Below are positions 57,972 through 64,000 of a stretch of 64,000 bases of DNA, piece by piece. The position numbers and the translations under genes are program-made. The notes below the pieces were generated by a model. That model saw only the letters and a program-made list of their open reading frames with translations, had not been told where the DNA came from and did no database searches. Numbering within the stretch: position 1 is the stretch's first letter; every line of letters starts with the position of its first letter. The DNA comes from Kuschelorhynchus macadamiae (Eukaryota; Arthropoda; Insecta; Coleoptera; Curculionidae): assembly GCA_030620095.1 (NCBI GenBank), contig JAUTXW010000059.1, positions 1,138,501 through 1,202,500 of the forward strand, in the 5' to 3' direction.

Positions 57972-59438
57972 CAGGGTGTCCGGAAAATACATGTACAATG
58001 TTTAATGACAGATTGCTGAGGTCCAAATAGGCCGATTTAAGTCAACTTTGGCGATTTTTGGTGTATGGTCTAATACTATAAAATGGCGTTCTTTAATGGT
58101 ATAGTGATATAAAAGTTACCACCCATCTAAAGATACGTTCTGAATTTTTACTCATCAACTTTTTGATAAATCAGTTATTTATATCGGGTACACTGATATT
58201 TTTCGAAATCCCTCTTGAAAATTTTTCGTAGGATGAGCGGTTTTAAAAAATTGTTTTTCAATTACTTGCATAAACTAATAATACCTAATTTTATTATTAC
58301 TAATTATGGCACCAGTTTTCGATACCATGGCATTTAATAATTTATTATGCGTTGATAAATTGGGTCTGCTTAAGAATACTATAAACTATGCTAACTTCGA
58401 GAAAGTTGCTATGCTCCTGCTGTACGGGTTTTGCAAAAAAAACGGATGCCAAAGTGTTAGGGTATACATACAGAAATATGCAAACCGTCCAGTGCCATCA
58501 TCAAGCATTTGGCAATATTGAACGCCATCTTCGAGAAACGGGCAGCTCCGAGAGAAATTTTCAAGGCAGGGGTCGTAGGTAAACAACTTGAACTGTCGAA
58601 AATGAAGAGGTAGTATTGGAAGTGGTTGAAAAAAAAAAACCGAGTGTCAGTGTCCATTGCGTAGAACTTAAAGTTGCCCACCATCACCTTGAGTTTAGAA
58701 TAAATGTATAGGCAGATATTTTTGATCGCTATCTTATCGGTCCTGTGGAGATTTCGAGACAGATTAGATGGAAATACCTATTTAAATTTCTTGCAAAATA
58801 CGCTGCTTATTCTTTTCTTCGAAGAGAACCATGTTATATGCACAAGTGTTCCCCACCTCATTTTTCCGCTGCTGTTTTGCAATATCTGCATTACCAATAT
58901 CCCAAACGGTGCATTGGAAGAGGCAATGATGCACCGGTGAAATGGCCACAACGTTTTCCAAAGTTAAATATGTGCGATTACTTTTTGTGAGGCGCTTTTA
59001 AAACAGAAATTTTTAAGACTCTCGTACATACTCTTGAATCCTCAGACATTAGATAAAGTTCAGTTTAATTTTATAAAGTGTGCTTAATTAATGTTTTCTT
59101 CTTACTTACTTATTTCCATTTTTTTTAATAAATCTTTTATACCACATTTGTCCCTTACTTTATTACTTTATTTAGAGTATGCAAGTAAATAAAAAAAAAA
59201 TTCCCAGACCGCTCCCCCTAGGAAAAATTTTCTAGAAAAAAAAGTTTCAAGAAATATCAGTTTACCCGATAAAAATAACTGATTTGTCATAAAGTTGATG
59301 ACATAAAAAAACAAAACGTATCTTTAGATGGGTCGTAACTTTTATAACACTTCTGCTTTATTACATTACTTAAATCGGCCTATTTTGACGTCAACAATCT
59401 GCCATTTAACGTTGTACACGTATTTTCTCGACACCCTG
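57972..59438 (+). mobile_element. Mariner-like element with long inverted repeats, 1467 bp
   Basis: CAGGGTGTCCGGAAAATAC at the left and GTATTTTCTCGACACCCTG at the right, with TA outside both. The inverted repeats extend ~230-260 bp (57972-58225 and 59208-59438) with moderate divergence, including ATAGGCCGATTTAAGT and CATCTAAAGATACGTT. A deleted transposase lies inside. Confidence 0.9.
58306..58990 (+). pseudogene. Mariner-like transposase, internally deleted
   Basis: Pieces in order: an HTH segment (NYANFEKVAMLLLYGFCKK, YANRPVPSSS), a frameshifted NIERHLRETGSSERNFQGRG, then VENEEVVLEVVEKK (~58620). A deletion removes the second HTH and the first catalytic region. VAHHHLEFRINV and the C-terminal block SPPHFSAAVLQYLHYQYPKR then CIGRG and VKWPQRFPKLNMCDYF (58850-58990) follow. 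The QDGAPPHF-type motif is eroded. The deletion covers a region also damaged in the relative at 7135-7530. Confidence 0.8.
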
Positions 59439-61679
59439 TATATTGCAAAATAGTTTTACACATTTTTTTTGTCTATAAAGCTAGTTTTCATATAGTGTGT
59501 GCACAGAACAAACTTTTAATGTGCAAACAATTATGCAAACTGTAGTTTCCAGGGTGATTCCATTCTTTATGTTTTCTTAAGCAGCAGTAAAAATATTTTT
59601 ATGCTGTATCCTGTATCGCTTTGGATTTTTCAGTTCTTAAAAATGATTTTATAATACAAAATATTGAGAAATTTTTCCTGCCTATGGATCTGTCATCTTT
59701 TGCCTGTTACTTCAAAAATTAAAGAGCCTATAATGAAATTTAAGTTTGATCAAAATGTAAACAATATCGGGGGTCTCGTTTAAAAGATAAAAATAGCGTC
59801 ACTTGGATCGGAATTGAATGAAGTTCTTAAACACATGCTAAAGTTGGCAACTTAATAGTATCCCATACATCAAGTGGGCGTGTTTTTTGCATGCACTTTG
59901 GGTTTTCGGTACAAGACCCGAACGAGGGCTCTTCTTTGTTGTCTTTATTCGCCATTCTAGATAATATTATAACTGCTCTATGGGAATGAACTCAGAGGAG
60001 AGATTTTAATTGCATCACAGAGTCTCAAGTGTGCTGTTATTATAAAAATGGATCGCTGTTTGTTCATTTTGTGCCTAATTTTAAAAAAATTATATCTTCC
60101 ATTTTTCGGACAACATATTTCATATAACTAAGTTAAGTGTAAGAGTAACTGTACTAAAATCCAAACTGTGCCTACCAGTTGTTCTGTATTCTGTGATAAT
60201 TTAGAAGCACTAACAGCACAGAACATTTACTATTATTTTTTTATGGTTTCACACATTTATGGTGTATTCTGTGAGTATCTGGGTGTATACAAAGAGCACT
60301 TGTGAGTATTACGGTTCCCAGAAAGACTGTTTTTTGAATCAGTAATATTCCATTTCCTGGAATAGGTATCCAATATTTCAGTAGTTCATGCAAGGCTCTT
60401 AAGCACCACCCATTTTATTTAAATTATTGAACTGCCAAATGTTGTTTTCATTAAGAGGTACAGATAAGTCTATTATTATGTGCTGCTTTGCTTCCTTCAA
60501 CCACAGTACCACATTCTTGGACAGTTCAATCTGTGCATATGTTCATGTCCCAGTAGAGTTTCCGTTTTCATTTAGGTACTGGTTTTGGTGAATATTGATG
60601 GTATGGTGTAAATTTTTCTATTAGATTAAGTCTCAGATACAATAAATGGTAAATCACTTACCCACCTCTTAACCAAGCGAAAGACACTGACAAGACAACT
60701 TTAACATTGAGAAGCTATGACTGTCAATGATAAAAAAATACAAAGCATCGATTTAATAACCTCCTCCTTATTTGAAGTCGGAAAAAATCCTAGTTTGACT
60801 GATAAGTAAGTTATCAAAGAAGTCACAGTAATAAATTGTTATTACATTTATTGAGAAATGATAAAATATTTTTCTTACCTTTTACCTTTCTAAACCGGAA
60901 TAATTTTTTAGTTTTGGCAAGTGAAAAATAACTAATAATATTAGTAAACACGATAAGTCAATTATAATATATTCAGAACCTCAAAACTTTAGTGAAAAGT
61001 TTTCTCAATAAGTTTTATGAGAGGTTTAATGTGTCTAATGCTGGTTACTAATAACCCAGATCATGCCTAATATGAAAATTCTACCCTTGTGGGAAAGTTG
61101 CTGAAGTTATTTTGCTGTGTTAAGCTCTCTGCTTTTGGTGAATTTATAATATTAAAGTAACGAATAGCACTGATTAAGACCATGATGAAAATTAATACGG
61201 GTCTTATAGAAAACAAAAGATTCAATAATAAAAATAAGATTGGCAGATAAGGCTTTGCTAGCAGGAATCATTTTGAGATTAACTAGACTTTTTTAGTAAT
61301 TTCATATTTTCGTAAGGTTCAGGTCTGTTCGTTTATAGATTCGAAACTAATAAGTCATTTTAGCAGCTGGCATAATTTTCATAAACATTCTTTTATTATA
61401 AAAAGCTAGGAATTTGTTAATTTTTTTAAATTGCATTTTTTTAAACAGCTATAAAAAGTGAAAATTAACAATAAAAAAAAATGACTTTGGATTTGACTGT
61501 AGAAAATATATTAGCTGACTAAAAAGAAGAAAACAAGATTGCGTATTGAACATTCTACAAAATAAATAAAAAATAAAAAAACCCAAACACTAATATACGA
61601 TACGATGCAGGAAATGCCTTATTCTAAAAAAAAATTGATCAACAGTTCCAACCATTTGGCTGTTACATTGTTTTTGTTA
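59439..61679. other. Long stretch; one coding-like relic
   Basis: On the minus strand at ~60590-60370, degraded frames read NVVLWLKEAKQHIIIDLSVP followed by LNENNIWQFNNLNKMGG, which looks like protein but I cannot name the family. Elsewhere the sequence is AT-rich and without recognised genes. Confidence 0.35.
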
Positions 61680-61704
61680 GATGATATAAACTGTTTATAT
61701 CATC
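61680..61704. repeat. Perfect 25-nt hairpin next to the hammerhead-like motif
   Basis: GATGATATAAA, CTG loop, TTTATATCATC: an 11-bp perfect stem with a 3-nt loop. It overlaps the start of the hammerhead-like motif by two bases. Confidence 0.85.
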
Positions 61705-61745
61705 TGCTGATGATGCTAGCTTGGTTAGCGAAATGCGCCTCCAGA
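61703..61745 (+). ncRNA. Hammerhead ribozyme-like motif, isolated
   Basis: Stem I is TCTG (61703-61706) with CAGA (61742-61745). The core CTGATGA is at 61707-61713. Stem II is GCTA/TAGC (61715-61718 with 61726-61729) with a 7-nt loop. GAAA is at 61730-61733. The A-U closing pair with a 6-nt loop leaves a UC before the predicted cleavage after 61741. All conserved positions are present, apart from one unpaired T before stem II. No Penelope coding sequence is seen nearby. Confidence 0.6.
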
Positions 61746-62268
61746 ACGTAACAAGGTTAGAATTCTTGTACTTTGATTTATCTTAAGCCGATTTTAAAAA
61801 ATTAAGTCTTGTCTAGGAACTAGATTATTAAGCTTTTAATTGCTAAGGCCAAAATGACAATTTAGGGTTAACGGTGTTTCGCTATTACTTTGGCTAAAAA
61901 CAAATTGTGATTTTTTCATAATATGTTTTATAATAGGTATTAATTCTCTTCGTAAAAACAAAAAGTCGATTTAAAAAAAAATCTTACATTTAATAGCATT
62001 TTATTAAAAATAACAATTATATTAACAACAGCTTTCAGCCAAGAACAGTATTAATAATTTGTTCCCAGCTTGATCATTGGCTTCTGAAAATAAAATAGAT
62101 GTTTTTATTAGTAATTTCGTGAAAACATTTAACTTCCACAACTACAAGCGTAATATAAAATATTTTATTTAATGTTAAATAAAGACTCATTTTAGATTCA
62201 AAAAAACCGTTAGAAAATTTTTATTTTATGCAAGGACTTTTAAAAAATAAATATTATAATTTACTTCG
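61746..62268. other. No recognisable gene
   Basis: AT-rich; probably the remainder of the same retroelement terminal region on the left side. Nothing else is supported. Confidence 0.4.
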
Positions 62269-62474
62269 CTAAATCACTACAGGCGTTAAATCCCTATTAG
62301 CGGCATCCACTTTTTGCAAAATTGTATTTTGGGGATATTTAATGTTGTGCTGATATCTAGCATATCCCAAAAGACACAAGACATTTGCTATATGGCAAAA
62401 TGATCCAACCGTTCGATCTTCCGATCGACATGTGCAATAGTAGCCTGAAATTTCTTCATGTGACTCCTGGTCAT
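62269..62474 (-). pseudogene. SWIM-like zinc-finger fragment, probably transposon-derived
   Basis: The minus-strand frame reads ESHEEISGYYCTCRSEDRTV, then GSFCHIANVLCLLGYARYQH and NIKYP, ending at TGA/TAG-region 62269. It resembles the C-terminal 'GYYC.CK.GARTVG.CAHIA..LW.LGYAR' segment found in many insect transposase-like proteins. The zinc site should be CxC...CxH; here the third Cys is shifted (SFCH in place of xCxH), so it is probably non-functional. The frame has no ATG and is cut upstream by a hAT-like terminus at 62475. Confidence 0.5.
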
Positions 62475-62650
62475 CAGAGCTGGGCAAGCTACTATTAAAA
62501 AGGAGCTAGCCACAAGCTACAAGCTACTTTTAAATACAAGTAATTAAGCTACTTGGTAGCTTATCTACTTCAATTTAAAAGTAGCTAAGCTACAAATAGC
62601 TAAGCTGAAGCTAATTATTTTTAAGCTATTTTTTAAGTTACTTTTGGTTT
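62475..62650 (+). mobile_element. hAT-like terminus with AGCTA-rich repeats
   Basis: CAGAGCTGGGCAAGCTACTA at 62475 matches the CAGAG.TGGGCA type of hAT end. It is followed by repeated AAGCTAC / GTAGCT motifs to about 62640. The other end was not found, so this is a fragment or an unusual nonautonomous element. Confidence 0.5.
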
Positions 62651-62652
62651 TT

Positions 62653-63062
62653 CTATTTAGTTTCTATTAAAAAGTTTGAGGTGCTATTAGATGGACCCTT
62701 TATATATATGTCGGTAAGTTTAATTTTTAATTCGTCGATACTAGCTGTGCTTCTCGATAGAGCTTCTGGGGTTTTGCTGAAAGAAAATAGAAAGAGTTTT
62801 AATTTATTTTGTTAGAAAGGGTTCATTGGCCGTTGATCTCTATAATTTTTTAAGATTATTACCTTCCACTAGCCTGGGACTCTATATTATTCAGTTTTGG
62901 CTGCGTATTTCTGGAACGAACGTTACAAAAATCTGGAAGCGTCTTCCTCTTGAGATTATTTTCATTTTCTGGTCGGTATTCCAGGTCATTATCACTTTTA
63001 TTTGAAAAGGGATTATTTGGGTCATTAGTATTGTAAATCTTTTCTATGTCATCGTGTCCCTT
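62653..63062 (-). pseudogene. Unrecognised two-exon gene fragment
   Basis: Exon A (63062-62863) is open and reads GHDDIEKIYNTNDPNNPFSN, then DLEYRPENENNLKRKTLPDF. It ends at GGAAG|GTAATA. An 86-bp intron ends with TTTCTATTTTCTTTCAG at 62777. Exon B (62776-62653) continues in phase with KTPEALSRSTASIDELKIKL and terminates at TAG (62655-62653). The join preserves the frame through 107 codons. The polar, low-complexity composition suggests a linker or N-terminal region. No family is recognised. It may belong with the SWIM-like fragment just downstream, separated by the hAT-like insertion. It may equally be a host exon pair. Confidence 0.45.
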
Positions 63063-63506
63063 TTAAAAAATACATCAAAATGAATGTCAGTGCCCAACAT
63101 TTCCACTAATTTTTCAAGACCTTGCCAAAAATGAAATATTTCTTATCGGTTTCTAGTGGCAAGTCTTTATTGAACTTTGCACTTGAGTGTAATAAAAAAA
63201 AAATTCTACGAGCGTGCGCAAAATACCTACTTTCCGTACTCAAAGTTCAACTTTGCCCACACTTTTTTTGTTTGACAAATTACCATCTTTAGATATGATT
63301 TTTAGATATTTTAAACGTTTTGTATGGTAAATTTCCAAACAAATTCGAAAAATACAAGTGAGAAAGAAAATACAATCTCTTATTATTTTCCTAACAAATG
63401 CGCAAACTGATACTTTCCAGGTCAGGAAATAAATTTGGATAAAATCTCTAAAAACGAAACAAAAAAACATTTAAACCTTTATTTTTGAATATTATTTTGT
63501 CCTAAA

Positions 63507-63509
<3 letters not shown>
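63063..63509. other. No recognisable gene
   Basis: 63063-63220 keeps protein-like strings in broken minus-strand frames (LEKLVEMLGTDIHFDVFF), possibly upstream parts of the fragment above. The 76-codon ORF at 63240-63470 has no domain. Confidence 0.35.
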
Positions 63510-63902
<393 letters not shown>

Positions 63903-64000
63903 TCACGTGATTCACCGTGGATGGACCGTTAGACGTTTCTGGAGAACGGATTATGGATCCTTCTGAAATTTCAATAATAAAAATGACCTTGATCTACCGT
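63903..64000. other. Unidentified sequence at the right edge
   Basis: Less AT-rich than its surroundings and begins immediately after the (TA)n tract; no identity could be assigned in 98 bp. Confidence 0.3.

Overview
This window is eukaryotic, very AT-rich and dominated by transposable elements. No conserved single-copy host gene was recognised. The content points to an insect: an errantivirus-type LTR retrotransposon with an env-like third gene, several Tc1/mariner families including DD41D, a Penelope-like element with a GIY-YIG domain, an IS3EU-like transposase, copia, Jockey-like and R2-like remnants, MITEs and long (TA)n microsatellites. A beetle or another TE-rich insect is plausible, but the species cannot be named from this sequence.

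Layout. 1-1160: 5' half of an open Tigger/pogo-like transposase running off the left edge. 2594-4535: 5'-truncated non-LTR retrotransposon. 7135-8905: mariner-like fragment and a ~141-bp tandem array. 12.4-22.5 kb: hammerhead-like motifs, (TA)n arrays, R2-like and Jockey-like remnants, a decayed mariner relative, a ~390-bp direct-repeat unit with a hammerhead-like motif, and a rearranged Penelope-like element with its own hammerhead-like motif. 23.4-26.8 kb: IS3EU-like copy with a visible intron, between two arrays of an 'ATGGCGG' minisatellite. 28-32 kb: Tc1 remnant and two 209-bp MITE copies in opposite orientation.

33476-42658 is a full-length errantivirus-like provirus: LTRs of 697 and 711 bp, a 4-bp AAAT duplication, and gag, protease, RT/RNase H, integrase and env regions, all broken by stops or frameshifts. 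A splice donor at 34383 and an acceptor ending at 39695 would join the leader ATG in phase to the env signal-peptide region. 42859-50473 is a degraded copia element hit by later insertions: a ~215-bp tandem array with hammerhead-like motifs, a DD41D transposon with an open transposase and 275-bp inverted repeats, a 326-bp MITE, and another mariner-like element that cuts the right LTR.

51.9-53.8 kb holds a Tc1-like DD34E element inside a pair of ~115-bp inverted repeats. 57972-59438 is a mariner-like element with ~230-260-bp inverted repeats and an internally deleted transposase. At 61.7 kb there is an isolated hammerhead-like motif beside a perfect hairpin. At 62.3-63.1 kb are minus-strand coding fragments: a SWIM-like fragment and an unrecognised ORF that stays open across a well-formed 86-bp intron.

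The most interesting theme is at least four hammerhead-like ribozyme motifs. Two lie in tandem or direct repeats (retrozyme-like), one in a recognisable Penelope element, and most lie next to (TA)n tracts.
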